Source: Bacteroidales bacterium
GTDB taxonomy: Bacteria; Bacteroidota; Bacteroidia; Bacteroidales; UBA1402
Assembly (NCBI GenBank): GCA_012718945.1
Contig: JAAYBL010000019.1
Span: forward strand, 1 to 51,387
Direction of reading: 5' to 3'
Length of the DNA: 51,387 bases
In this document: positions 9,197 to 19,197 of the stretch, one piece after another
Numbering within the stretch: position 1 is the first letter of the stretch
How the letters are laid out: the number at the start of each line of letters is the position of its first letter
Program-made: the position numbers and the translations under genes
The notes under the pieces: generated by a model
The model's input: only the letters and a program-made list of their open reading frames with translations
What the model was told of the DNA's origin: nothing
Databases searched by the model: none

Positions 9197-9257
9197 CCAA
9201 CTCTCTGTTGGGGTTCATCCATAAAAGACAGCCTGAACCTATGCATAAGGTTCTTTT
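9197..9257 (+). promoter_or_regulatory. Structured region with mutually exclusive hairpins upstream of susC
   Basis: CCAAC-tctct-GTTGG (9197-9211); GGTTCA (9212-9217) can pair with TGAACC (9234-9239), while GAACCT (9235-9240) can pair with AGGTTC (9248-9253), followed by TTTT. Confidence 0.4.
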
Positions 9258-9305
9258 ACCTTTTGCGCAGGAGTATTCACCGGTTAAAACAGATGAAAAA
9301 GTGTT

Positions 9306-9313
9306 TATATTTG
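9306..9313 (+). promoter_or_regulatory. Candidate Bacteroidetes -7 box (TAnnTTTG) for susC-like gene
   Basis: TATATTTG; implies a leader of about 135 nt before ATG 9456. Confidence 0.55.
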
Positions 9314-9455
9314 TAATGTTCGTTAAATACCGTTAATAACCATGACACATGCGGGGTCACCTGAAGCGTCATTGGTTGTTTTTTGTGGTACAATTAACCG
9401 GCAAACACCATAACGCAACAACAAGAGTGATGATTAACAACTTAAACGTTCAATT

Positions 9456-12400
9456 ATGAGAAAACTGACTTTCTTACTGGCTTGCTTCTTTATGGCAAGC
9501 CTGGGTATGGTTCATGCTCAGTCGACTACAGCGTCCGGCAAGGTGGTTTACGCCGCCGACGGTGAGCCAGTCATTGGGGCATCCATATTGGTAAAAGGAA
9601 CCAATTCTGGCGCGATTACTGATGTCAACGGGCAATTTATGGTCAATATGCCTGGCTCCTCCAGGACCTTGGTCATTACGTACCTTGGTATGAAAAAAAC
9701 TGAGGTCGAAGGAAAAGCCAACATGGTCATCGAGCTTGAACCTGCCTCTTCCGAGCTGGAAGAAGTCATTGTAACCGGTTACGGTACACCCAAGAAAAGT
9801 TCTTTCTCGGGATCTGCCGCTACCATCAAAGGGGAAAAGTTGGAAAAAATTCAAACGTCCAACCTATCAAAATCCCTGGAAGGAGCTGTGGCTGGTTTGC
9901 AAACCACCTCTGGCTCCGGTCAGCCCGGTGCATCAGCTGCTCTATTGATTCGTGGTTTGGGTTCTGTCAGTGCCAGTCAGGCTCCCCTCATCGTGCTTGA
10001 TGGGGTACCTTACGAAGGTTCATTGAACACCATTTCCACCCAGGATGTTGAATCCTATACCGTTTTGAAAGATGCGGCCGCCAACTCCTTGTACGGTGCG
10101 CGTGGTTCCAACGGTGTCATAATCATCACTACCAAACGCGGGAAAAGTGGTAAAACAACCGTCAACTTTGATGCCCGCATGGGTTTCAACAGCCGTGGTG
10201 TATCACCCTATGACGTGATAACCGATCCAGGTGATTTTTATGAAATGTACTGGGAATCCATGAGGAATGCCAATTTGGCCGACGGTATGAGCTTTTTGGA
10301 GGCCAATGCAGCCGCCAGTGCCGGTTTGATCCCCAACCTTCGCTATAACGTTTACAAGAACGTACCCGATGCTGAATTGATTGATCCTGCCACGGGTAAA
10401 TTGAACGCGGCTGCCAAAAGTCTGAAATGGAACGACAGTTGGCTCAACGATCCAGCTGTCAACGGACTGCGTCAGGAATACAACGTGAACATTTCACAAG
10501 GCACGGACATGTCGAACATCTACGCTTCGCTGTCTTACCTGGATGACAAAGGTTACGTATCCAATTCCGATTTCAAGCGTATGTCTGCTCGATTGAAAGC
10601 CGAACAGAAAATAGGTGACAATATCAAGATTAACGGTGCCGTCAACTACACGAACACAGCCACCAATAATGTGGGATCAGGGACAAGTAACTACAGCAAC
10701 ATCTTCATGTTTGGTCAGCAAATTGCTCCCATTTACCCCATTTACCTCTACGACAAAACCACAGGGCAACCCTTGCTGGATAACCATGGCAACAAACGCT
10801 ATGACTTTGGTACGACCTACGCTCGTCCCTACGCTTCGGAACAAAACCCCATGGCTACCCTTAATGCCAACATCAACAAGATAATCTTTGATGTTTTCAC
10901 CACCAGGGGATCTTTTGAACTCAAATTCTTGGACGACTTTACGTTCACGACAAATGCAGCGTTGGATGTATTCTCCTCCGTTACAAACGATTTTGCCACA
11001 CCGATTGGCGGTGACGCTGCAAATGTCGGTGGTAGGGGCGAAAAGCAAACCCTTCGCTACTCGGCCTTGACTGTTCAAGAAATGTTGCAATATAAGAAGT
11101 TGTTGGGTGACCACAGCATTGACGGTTTGTTGGTGCATGAAATCAAGCGCGACAATTCAAATTCGTTGTATGGTCACATGACCAATTTCGTTGACCCCAC
11201 CAACCCTGAATTTACCAATGCCGCCAGGTACGAAGACCTGTCTTCGGCTGAACAAATGTATTCGTTGGAAGGTTTCCTGGGTAAGGTCGATTACAACTTT
11301 GCCGAAAAATACTACTTGACCGCCAGCCTTAGGTTTGATGGTTCTTCCAAGTTTCATCCCGATAACCGTTGGGGTAGTTTCTGGGCTCTGGGCGGATCCT
11401 GGCGCCTCACTCACGAAGATTTCATGAGTGATCTCTCCTTCTTCGATGAATTGAAATTGAAAGCTAGCTACGGTACCCAGGGCAACGACAACATCGGGAC
11501 CTGGTATGCCTACAAAAACCTGTACGATGTCAACCGCATCGATGGTGAACCTTCCACTTCCTTGGCTTTCCGCGGCAACCCTGATTTGTCCTGGGAAAAG
11601 AGTACCAACTTCAATGCCGGTTTCGAGATGCAGGGTTGGAACAAACGACTGGTCTTGAACGCCGACTTTTTCATCAAGGAAACCAAGGATTTGCTGTATG
11701 CCAAGCCATTGGCCGTCAGTGAAGGATTGCCCGGTACGATTTTTGTCAACGACCTTGATATGAAGAACACCGGTTTCGAAGTTGAAGTGGCACTGGATGT
11801 CGTAAAGATGAGAGACCTGCAATGGAACGTCAACCTCAACCTGACCCATTATAAAAACGCCCTGACCCGTCTTCCCTCCGACAAAGCTGAATTGATTGCT
11901 AGAGACGGAGGTTACCAAGCAGGCAGTTACTGGCGTAAAGAAGGCGGCAGTTTATACGACTTCTACACGTATGAATATAAGGGCGTAGATGAAGTATCCG
12001 GTAAGGCGCTTTACGGTGTTTATGCCAAGAAATTGGACGACAACGGCGATGTGATTTATAAAAATGGCGAACCGGTTTGGGAGGAAAAAACGCCAACCAC
12101 GATCAGTTCCAATGCAACCCTCATGCAAACAGGCAAATCGGCTGTTCCTGACCTCTACGGTGGTTTGGGTACTACTTTAGAATACAAGGGCATTGACTTT
12201 TCCTTGCAGACAGCTTTCCAGCTAGGCGGTTATGTGATGGACGGTGTGTATCAAGGCTTCATGACGCCAGGTGAAAGTGGTAACAACTTTCACAAAGACA
12301 TGTTTGCTCGATGGACACCTGAAAACACCAACACTAACGTGCCTCTGTTGCTTTATGAAGACCAAGATCAGAATGCTTCTTCAGACCGTTGGCTGACCAA

Positions 12401-12626
12401 AGCGTCTTACTTCAGCATCCGTAACATGACAGTCGGGTACACCTTACCCAAGAAATGGTTGTCCAATCTGAAGATAGAAAAGCTGCGTGTTTACGGTGTT
12501 GCCGACAATGTTTGGTACACCTCCGCCCGAAAGGGCCTTGATGTCCGTCAATCCTTCTCTGGATCGGTGAGCTACGTCTATTCGCCCATCCGCACGGTAT
12601 CGGTCGGTGTACAGATTGGTCTTTAA
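9456..12626 (+). CDS. SusC/RagA family TonB-linked outer membrane protein
   Basis: Signal peptide ending VHAQ; carboxypeptidase-like domain, VIVTGYGTPKKSSFSGS TonB box/plug, LIVLDGVPYEG, LKDAAANSLYGARGSNGVIIITTKRG. Confidence 0.97.
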   Translation: MRKLTFLLACFFMASLGMVHAQSTTASGKVVYAADGEPVIGASILVKGTNSGAITDVNGQFMVNMPGSSRTLVITYLGMKKTEVEGKANMVIELEPASSELEEVIVTGYGTPKKSSFSGSAATIKGEKLEKIQTSNLSKSLEGAVAGLQTTSGSGQPGASAALLIRGLGSVSASQAPLIVLDGVPYEGSLNTISTQDVESYTVLKDAAANSLYGARGSNGVIIITTKRGKSGKTTVNFDARMGFNSRGVSPYDVITDPGDFYEMYWESMRNANLADGMSFLEANAAASAGLIPNLRYNVYKNVPDAELIDPATGKLNAAAKSLKWNDSWLNDPAVNGLRQEYNVNISQGTDMSNIYASLSYLDDKGYVSNSDFKRMSARLKAEQKIGDNIKINGAVNYTNTATNNVGSGTSNYSNIFMFGQQIAPIYPIYLYDKTTGQPLLDNHGNKRYDFGTTYARPYASEQNPMATLNANINKIIFDVFTTRGSFELKFLDDFTFTTNAALDVFSSVTNDFATPIGGDAANVGGRGEKQTLRYSALTVQEMLQYKKLLGDHSIDGLLVHEIKRDNSNSLYGHMTNFVDPTNPEFTNAARYEDLSSAEQMYSLEGFLGKVDYNFAEKYYLTASLRFDGSSKFHPDNRWGSFWALGGSWRLTHEDFMSDLSFFDELKLKASYGTQGNDNIGTWYAYKNLYDVNRIDGEPSTSLAFRGNPDLSWEKSTNFNAGFEMQGWNKRLVLNADFFIKETKDLLYAKPLAVSEGLPGTIFVNDLDMKNTGFEVEVALDVVKMRDLQWNVNLNLTHYKNALTRLPSDKAELIARDGGYQAGSYWRKEGGSLYDFYTYEYKGVDEVSGKALYGVYAKKLDDNGDVIYKNGEPVWEEKTPTTISSNATLMQTGKSAVPDLYGGLGTTLEYKGIDFSLQTAFQLGGYVMDGVYQGFMTPGESGNNFHKDMFARWTPENTNTNVPLLLYEDQDQNASSDRWLTKASYFSIRNMTVGYTLPKKWLSNLKIEKLRVYGVADNVWYTSARKGLDVRQSFSGSVSYVYSPIRTVSVGVQIGL

Positions 12627-12650
12627 TCATAACCAGAAATAAGTTCAACT

Positions 12651-14222
12651 ATGAAAACAATTAAATATAGTATCATTGCTCTTGCCGCTTTGACGTTGAC
12701 GGCTTGCGGCGAGGATTTTCTGACCAACGATTACCGTTCTGGTCTTGATGCCGATGCGGTTGAGAAGTTGCTGGATGAAAGCCCCGACGCTGTCATCAAC
12801 TCCTATGTTAATGGCATGTATTCTTACATGGTGGAAGGTTATTCCTTTGACAACGATGCTCACGACATCTTTACGTTTGCTTCCATCTTACATGTGGCTG
12901 ATATGACCGGTCAGGATATGGTACAGGAAAAGTCTCACTGGTTCAATTATGACTACGACTGGGACAACCGCATGTTCAACTACCGTCGTACCCGCTCTCA
13001 CTGGAGTACGCTGTACACCATGATTGCCAAAGCAAACACCATCATCAACTTGTTCCCGGAAGAACCTGCTGAAGACAACGTGGTGGCACGTGCCGGTTTG
13101 GGACAAGCCCTGGCTGTTCGTGGATTGGCCTATTATTATCTGATTCAATTGTATCAACAATCAGCTACCAGCGACTCCTCAATCATTACGTTGTTGCCCG
13201 GTGTCCCCTTGAAGTTTGCAGAAACTGAAGCGGTAGAAAACAGAGACTCCTTGAATGGGAGGAATACGGTAGGTCGTGTTCACCAACAAATTGAAAGTGA
13301 CTTGAGTAGAGCGGTGGCTTTATTGGAAGGTTACGAACGTCCGGTGAAGTACTTTATCGACCAGTCGGTGGCTTATGGCATCCAGGCTCGTTACTTTCTG
13401 TTGAAAGGCAAATGGCAGGCTGCCGCTGATGCCGCAATTTCCGCTCAGGAACTGGCTGCAGATAACGGATTGGCTATCATGGAACCCAGCCTATTGCACG
13501 ATGGATTTATGGATATCTCCAACAAAGAATGGATGTGGGGTTTCGATCACTCAACAGAAACACAGACAACCTATGCTTCCTGGTTTTCCATGGTTTCCAA
13601 CATGGCTCCCGGTTATGCTGGTTTGAATTATGCTCCCCGCTTGATTGACAAAGCCCTTTATGACCAGATTTCCAAGAGCGACGAACGCAAAACCCTGTTC
13701 AATGACGGTGTTGGAGTCCCCAACGCTGATGGTGAGTTTGCCGCAGCCAAAGACCTGCCTTATGCCAACTTGAAGTTTGGCGACAAGGGTGATTGGACAA
13801 TGGATTATGTCTATATGCGTGTGGCAGAAATGGTGCTGATTGAAGCTGAAGCCAAAGCTCAAATGGGTAATAACGCTGAGGCTGCCACTGCCTTGAAGAA
13901 ACTCATGGTCAACCGCGATCCGAAATGGAACAAGGCCTCTGTAACGGTTGACGATGTCTTCGTTCAACGCCGCATTGAGTTGTGGGGTGAAGGATTCAAC
14001 TTCTTCGACTTCAAACGGTTGAACAAGGTTGTTGACAGGCGGTACAAGGATTCCAACCACCGCACAAAAGTGTATGCCCATCACGGTGCCGATTACATCA
14101 ATCTTGATCCCAAGGGCAACCCCTATTCCTGGGAAAAGCTTGCTAAAGATTGGACCTACCAGATTCCAGTTACGGAAATGAATGAGAATCCAAGGATTCT
14201 TGGTTCGGAACAGAATCCGTAA
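12651..14222 (+). CDS. RagB/SusD family nutrient-uptake lipoprotein
   Basis: LTLTACGEDFL lipobox; LGQALAVRGLAYYYLIQLYQQ; VQRRIELWGEGFNFFDFKRLNK. Confidence 0.95.
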   Translation: MKTIKYSIIALAALTLTACGEDFLTNDYRSGLDADAVEKLLDESPDAVINSYVNGMYSYMVEGYSFDNDAHDIFTFASILHVADMTGQDMVQEKSHWFNYDYDWDNRMFNYRRTRSHWSTLYTMIAKANTIINLFPEEPAEDNVVARAGLGQALAVRGLAYYYLIQLYQQSATSDSSIITLLPGVPLKFAETEAVENRDSLNGRNTVGRVHQQIESDLSRAVALLEGYERPVKYFIDQSVAYGIQARYFLLKGKWQAAADAAISAQELAADNGLAIMEPSLLHDGFMDISNKEWMWGFDHSTETQTTYASWFSMVSNMAPGYAGLNYAPRLIDKALYDQISKSDERKTLFNDGVGVPNADGEFAAAKDLPYANLKFGDKGDWTMDYVYMRVAEMVLIEAEAKAQMGNNAEAATALKKLMVNRDPKWNKASVTVDDVFVQRRIELWGEGFNFFDFKRLNKVVDRRYKDSNHRTKVYAHHGADYINLDPKGNPYSWEKLAKDWTYQIPVTEMNENPRILGSEQNP

Positions 14223-14266
14223 GTTGCTGTTAAATAACTGACTTCAAAACTCAAAAGTATAAGAGT

Positions 14267-16096
14267 ATGAAAAATATCATTCGTAGTGGCGTATTACTGT
14301 TGGGCGTGCTCAGCTTAGCGGTATTCAATTCATGTACCGAGGATTTGGTCAAATCCGACTTTGACTACAACCCCAACAAAGCGGTCACCTTGGCGTCTTT
14401 GCAATTCGATTCCCTTGTCAAGGTGTCCGATGAAGCCGTCAAGTTACAAGCAACCTTGCTTGATACCGGTGAAAGTAAAATTTACGACCAAGGGTTTATT
14501 TATTCAACATCGGAAGCCTTTGCAACTTACTCGGCTGTGTCTGTAGAATTTACTGACACTTTGACAGATGGTAGCATCGTGTTTGAGATGGAAGAGTTCA
14601 AACTAGCCCAGGGCAAGGATTTTTATTTTAAGGCCTTCGTATTGACCAAAGATGGAATGAGCATCAGCGAAGCTGTCAAAACCATCAATCTACCCGTCAC
14701 ATGGGAAACAATTGGCTCTGTAAACTTGACTGACAAGACCTTTACAAATGAATCTTACTCGGTTGACTTGCAGAAATTCAAGGGAAGGAATGAATACCGT
14801 CTGGTTGATCCCTTCCGATCGGGTGATGAGCAGTACCTGTCATTCTTCCTGGATGACGATGCCAACGCCCTGCAAAGCCAGTTCAAGCCAGGAGCCCAAA
14901 ACGTTGGCGCTGATGGTATGGTATTCTATTGGCATCCAAGCTATGTTGGATCCTATTGTGTCTTTACCAATAAGGCCAACGTCTATACCATTGGTTTCCT
15001 ATTATTGGAAGGCTCTTCGCTGTACCTAGGTGGTGAAATCATCTTTGAGTGGGTTGATGGCTATCCAGGCGAAATTCCTGAAGTCATTGATTACAACAAA
15101 ATGGCCGTTGAACCTATAGTGGGGGCTGTCAGTGAATTTACTTCTGCCGCCTTCTATAACAAGAGTTGGGCACAAGTGCTGTCAAAAGCCATCGACATCA
15201 AGAAAGACAAGCTAGACAGTCCCTACAAGAATCTGTATTATTTCTCTGACTTGTATGCTGAACGATTTGGTTTAGCCTTCTACTACAATGGTGATACTGT
15301 CATCATTCCTGGAAACCAGAAAACGGGTGCCAAGTACCGCGACAAAGACTTGTATGTTTCACCGTGTGAAGATCATAAGTCGTTTGTCAAGACCTACCCG
15401 AACGGTGTTTCAATTTACACGTTTGGCTTGGAATTCCACTTGGAAGATGGCACCAGCGTGGGTGATTTCGTAGAAACGTTTACCTATTCAAAGAATCCCA
15501 TCACCTATGAGGCTGCCGATTTCTTTGGAAGCTACCTGATGACAGGTTCCAGCCAGTTCGGTAGCTCGAATCCTGATGCTGCCATGCCTGTAACCATCGC
15601 TGCTGGTGCTACCGCCGACACCTTCCTGATTACAGGGATTGATTATGTAACCAGCGTGAAGGCCCATTTCGATGCAGCCACGAGCGTGATGTCCATTGCT
15701 CCCCAAACATTACCCGATTATGTAGGCACTAGCGCTACCTTCGATATGACCTGGTTTAATACCACACCTGAAGGTGATGTGAGTGACGAAGCTGCCATGA
15801 GCTTCACAAAGACATTGAGCGGTGACCTTGTATTATCCTCCACGTCAGCTGCTGATGGGTATATCCTGAATAGTGTTGCTGCAGGTGGTTATGTGGATGG
15901 CTACTATGGGGTGGCTTTTACACCTCAAGCCCAACCGGCCGGCGCCAAGCTCATGAAGGTGAAATCCACAAAAACACCCTCCTTTGGAGTTAAAGGTGAT
16001 TTGTTCAGGTCTTCTATCCGTTTCGCTGAAGGCGATTTCGCTGTGAAACCATTCGAAAAATCATTTCGCCAAGTAACGATTGCCCCCATCCGTTGA
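14267..16096 (+). CDS. SusCD-associated lipoprotein of unknown function
   Basis: Lipoprotein signal LLLGVLSLAVFNSCTED; directly downstream of susD on the same strand. Confidence 0.7.
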   Translation: MKNIIRSGVLLLGVLSLAVFNSCTEDLVKSDFDYNPNKAVTLASLQFDSLVKVSDEAVKLQATLLDTGESKIYDQGFIYSTSEAFATYSAVSVEFTDTLTDGSIVFEMEEFKLAQGKDFYFKAFVLTKDGMSISEAVKTINLPVTWETIGSVNLTDKTFTNESYSVDLQKFKGRNEYRLVDPFRSGDEQYLSFFLDDDANALQSQFKPGAQNVGADGMVFYWHPSYVGSYCVFTNKANVYTIGFLLLEGSSLYLGGEIIFEWVDGYPGEIPEVIDYNKMAVEPIVGAVSEFTSAAFYNKSWAQVLSKAIDIKKDKLDSPYKNLYYFSDLYAERFGLAFYYNGDTVIIPGNQKTGAKYRDKDLYVSPCEDHKSFVKTYPNGVSIYTFGLEFHLEDGTSVGDFVETFTYSKNPITYEAADFFGSYLMTGSSQFGSSNPDAAMPVTIAAGATADTFLITGIDYVTSVKAHFDAATSVMSIAPQTLPDYVGTSATFDMTWFNTTPEGDVSDEAAMSFTKTLSGDLVLSSTSAADGYILNSVAAGGYVDGYYGVAFTPQAQPAGAKLMKVKSTKTPSFGVKGDLFRSSIRFAEGDFAVKPFEKSFRQVTIAPIR

Positions 16097-16117
16097 TTGG
16101 TTGGCCCTTTATAAAAT

Positions 16118-16153
16118 CCGCCCGGGAAGTACGCTTTTCGGGCGGTTTTTTTT
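16118..16153 (+). terminator. Rho-independent terminator closing the susCD locus
   Basis: CCGCCCG-ggaagtacgctttt-CGGGCGG followed by T8. Confidence 0.85.
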
Positions 16154-16188
16154 GTGATTACACTGCATGTTTATGTAATCCTTTTTGA

Positions 16189-16196
16189 TACCTTTG
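16189..16196 (+). promoter_or_regulatory. Candidate -7 box (TAnnTTTG) for M16 peptidase gene
   Basis: TACCTTTG; favours the start at 16223 over upstream in-frame ATGs at 16154 and 16202. Confidence 0.5.
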
Positions 16197-16222
16197 TCGA
16201 AATGTTATCAAAACAACGCTTT

Positions 16223-19117
16223 ATGAAAAGACAATGTTTGCTGATGCTGAGCTTGTTGTTGCTAAGCTTGGGTGTCGCCTCCGCTCAAGGATTTTCGTCC
16301 TACAAGCTTCAAAATGGTCTGACGGTCTATTTGTGGGAGGATTCCAATCTACCCACTGTTTACGGATCTGTTATGGTAAGAGCCGGTGCTGTGGATGAAC
16401 CGGGCGACTATACTGGCTTGGCTCACTACCTGGAGCACGTTATGTTTAAGGGTACACAAACCATTGGTGCTCTGGACTGGGAAAAAGAAAAGCCCTTGTA
16501 TGAAGAAATCATACGCTTGTACGATGAGTATTCAGACACTCAGGATCCTGTAAAACGGACTGAGCTGGAGAAACGCATCAATGAGGTTTCCCTGGAAGCA
16601 GCTCAATACGGCTCGACCAATGAATTTTCCAACCTTGTGCAAAGTCTTGGTGGAGAGGGTTTGAATGCTGGAACCAGCTATGACCAAACGGTTTATTTCA
16701 ATGAATTCCCTTCGTTAATGATGGAAAAATGGTTGGCACTCAGCTCCGAACGCTTTCTGAATCCTGTATTCAGAACGTTTCAGGCTGAGTTGGAAAATGT
16801 CTACGAAGAATACAACATGTATGAGGATCAGAATTCCACTCATTTGAAAAATTTTATTTATAGTCATTTGTACGAAGGACATCCCTACAGTAGGGACGTA
16901 ATCGGTTTTGCTGATCACTTGAAGAATCCCAGGTTGAGTAAGTTGATTGATTATTACAACACGTGGTATGTGCCCAACAATATGGCGTTGGTCTTGATTG
17001 GCAATTTTAATGCTGAAAAGGCAAAGCCCTTGATTGCCGACTATTTTGGCCGTTTGCAAACCAAACCGTTACCCGAAAGACCCAAGTATCCTGATACCGA
17101 TTTCTCTCAACATCCTACGTTCAAGGCCAAGATTGGCTTGCAACCAACCGTTGTTTGGGCTTACAAAGGCGTGGGTATGGACAGTGAGGATCATCTGATA
17201 CTCGATTTTTGCTCCAACCTGTTGAGTAATTCTATGAATACAGGTTTGTTGGATAAAATCACCATGGATGGTGATGTGCAATTTGCCTATTCTGGTGTGG
17301 ATGCCAGACGTGACAGGGGACGGTTTATCATCCAGGCTGTTCCTTACTACGACGTCAATCAACGCTTGTATGAATCGGACAAAGCCACCGAGAAAGTCGT
17401 CATGGAGCAAGTGAACAAGTTGAAGTCGGGCGAGCTGGATGAATGGCTGATTGAGTCGGTCAAGAATGAACAGTTGCGCAACTTTGTCATGATGTCAGAA
17501 AATGCGAACGGCAAGTCCGCGATGTTGAGAAATATCTTTTCTTATCAGCTGCCTGATGATTATTACGAGAAAGCTTTGGCAACCATCAAGGCGGTCACCA
17601 AGGAAGATGTCATGCGTGTGGCCAAAAAATACATTACAGATAGCTACATGACCTTGTCTATTGATGAGGGTAAGCCCCATAAGGACAAATTGAAAAAGCC
17701 GGCCATAGAGCCCATAAAGGCCCCTGAAGGTAAAAAGTCGGCTTATTGGGATCAATTGGCAAAAATACCCACTGATTCATTCTCTGTTACCTACAACGAT
17801 TTCACCTCCGTGGCCACGGCTTCACTTTATGATGGGGTGCGACTACACCACACAAACAATCCACTCAACAATTATTTTTCACTCACACTCAAGTATGGTG
17901 TCGGGACAGAAAAAATGCCGAAATTGAGCTACGCCACCGAAATGATGAACGCAGTTGGAATCATGCCCAGCGACGATCCTCAATCGGTACGTCGTCAACT
18001 AAGTGAATTGAATGCCAGTTGTAGTTTTGAAGTGACCGATGACTATTTCTACATAACGATCATCGGATCTGACGACAACTTGAAGGACATTTGTACCCTG
18101 GTTACCCGGATGATTCTCCTGCCCAAGGTGGAAGAAAAACAACTGAACCGTGTGGTCGGTGCCGAATTATCTCAACGGTTGATGGTGGAGAAAAATACCC
18201 CCGACATTTTGGCTGATGCCCTGCTCAAATATGCGCAGTATAAGGAAAAATCGTCTTACATAGACCGTCTTGGTTTATCCGATGTCTATAACCTTAAGCA
18301 ATCGGATTTGGCTGGTACCATCATCCGTGCTACCAATTACGAATTGGATATCCATTACGTGGGCAAACTCCCATTTGACGAAGCCAAAGCCGTGCTCAGC
18401 GCCAACCTGCCTTTGAAGGAAGGGGTCATGAAGAGTGAATCGCCCTTTGTCAAGCCCAGGATAAGCTACGACAAGACAAACCTTTACTTCCTGCCCAATA
18501 AGGATAGCAAGCAAGCTCAGATTTATTTTTATTTTGAAGGAGAGCCCTACGATACAGCTGATGAAGTGACGTACAGAGCCTTCAATGAATACTTCAACGG
18601 GGGGTTCAGCGGTATTGTCATGCAGGAGGTCAGAGAGAAGCGCTCCATGGCTTACACGGCTGGTGGGTCGTTCGTGAGGCCCCCTCTGAATGGCAAGAAC
18701 ACTTACTTCCTTGGTTACATTGGCACGCAGCCCGATAAGGCAGCGGATGCCGTGGATGTGTTCATGGGGCTGTTAAAAGACATGCCTGCCTATCCTGAAC
18801 GCATGGACGACCTGAAAGTCTACTTGAAACAATCGTACTTGTCGGAAAAGCCCTCCTTCAGAAGGCGTAGTCAACAGTTCTCCTATTGGAAGCAATTAGG
18901 CTACACCGAAGACCCGGCTAAAGCCAACGCCGCCAAGATCGATGCCATCAGCTTTGATGATGTGCTGAAGTTTTATGAAAAGCATGTGAAAGGAAAGCCC
19001 GTCACCGTGGTTATCATGGGTGATCCAAAGATGATCAACCAAAAGCAATTGCAAGCCACGTATGGCAAACTGACCAAAATGAACGCGAACAAATTGTTCA
19101 GCCCTGACGTCTTCTAA
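16223..19117 (+). CDS. M16 (pitrilysin/insulinase-like) zinc peptidase, two-domain
   Basis: HYLEH (HxxEH) motif in GLAHYLEHVMFKGT; downstream glutamate in AELENVYEEYNMYED; signal peptide MKRQCLLMLSLLLLSLGVASAQG. Confidence 0.93.
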   Translation: MKRQCLLMLSLLLLSLGVASAQGFSSYKLQNGLTVYLWEDSNLPTVYGSVMVRAGAVDEPGDYTGLAHYLEHVMFKGTQTIGALDWEKEKPLYEEIIRLYDEYSDTQDPVKRTELEKRINEVSLEAAQYGSTNEFSNLVQSLGGEGLNAGTSYDQTVYFNEFPSLMMEKWLALSSERFLNPVFRTFQAELENVYEEYNMYEDQNSTHLKNFIYSHLYEGHPYSRDVIGFADHLKNPRLSKLIDYYNTWYVPNNMALVLIGNFNAEKAKPLIADYFGRLQTKPLPERPKYPDTDFSQHPTFKAKIGLQPTVVWAYKGVGMDSEDHLILDFCSNLLSNSMNTGLLDKITMDGDVQFAYSGVDARRDRGRFIIQAVPYYDVNQRLYESDKATEKVVMEQVNKLKSGELDEWLIESVKNEQLRNFVMMSENANGKSAMLRNIFSYQLPDDYYEKALATIKAVTKEDVMRVAKKYITDSYMTLSIDEGKPHKDKLKKPAIEPIKAPEGKKSAYWDQLAKIPTDSFSVTYNDFTSVATASLYDGVRLHHTNNPLNNYFSLTLKYGVGTEKMPKLSYATEMMNAVGIMPSDDPQSVRRQLSELNASCSFEVTDDYFYITIIGSDDNLKDICTLVTRMILLPKVEEKQLNRVVGAELSQRLMVEKNTPDILADALLKYAQYKEKSSYIDRLGLSDVYNLKQSDLAGTIIRATNYELDIHYVGKLPFDEAKAVLSANLPLKEGVMKSESPFVKPRISYDKTNLYFLPNKDSKQAQIYFYFEGEPYDTADEVTYRAFNEYFNGGFSGIVMQEVREKRSMAYTAGGSFVRPPLNGKNTYFLGYIGTQPDKAADAVDVFMGLLKDMPAYPERMDDLKVYLKQSYLSEKPSFRRRSQQFSYWKQLGYTEDPAKANAAKIDAISFDDVLKFYEKHVKGKPVTVVIMGDPKMINQKQLQATYGKLTKMNANKLFSPDVF

Positions 19118-19139
19118 AGGGAAATCATCCAACAAACTT

Positions 19140-19194
19140 GAGCCGACTCATTGATTCGCACTGTCCGAATCGCCGTGAGTCGGCTCTTTTTTTT
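19140..19194 (+). terminator. Rho-independent terminator
   Basis: GAGCCGACTCA ... TGAGTCGGCTC (11-bp arms) with inner GATTCG/CGAATC, followed by T8. Confidence 0.88.
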
Positions 19195-19197
19195 GGG

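Noticed and set aside
11157-11918. 253-aa minus-strand ORF inside the susC-like gene
   Set aside because: Antisense to a clear SusC reading frame; composition typical of a shadow ORF, no recognisable motif.
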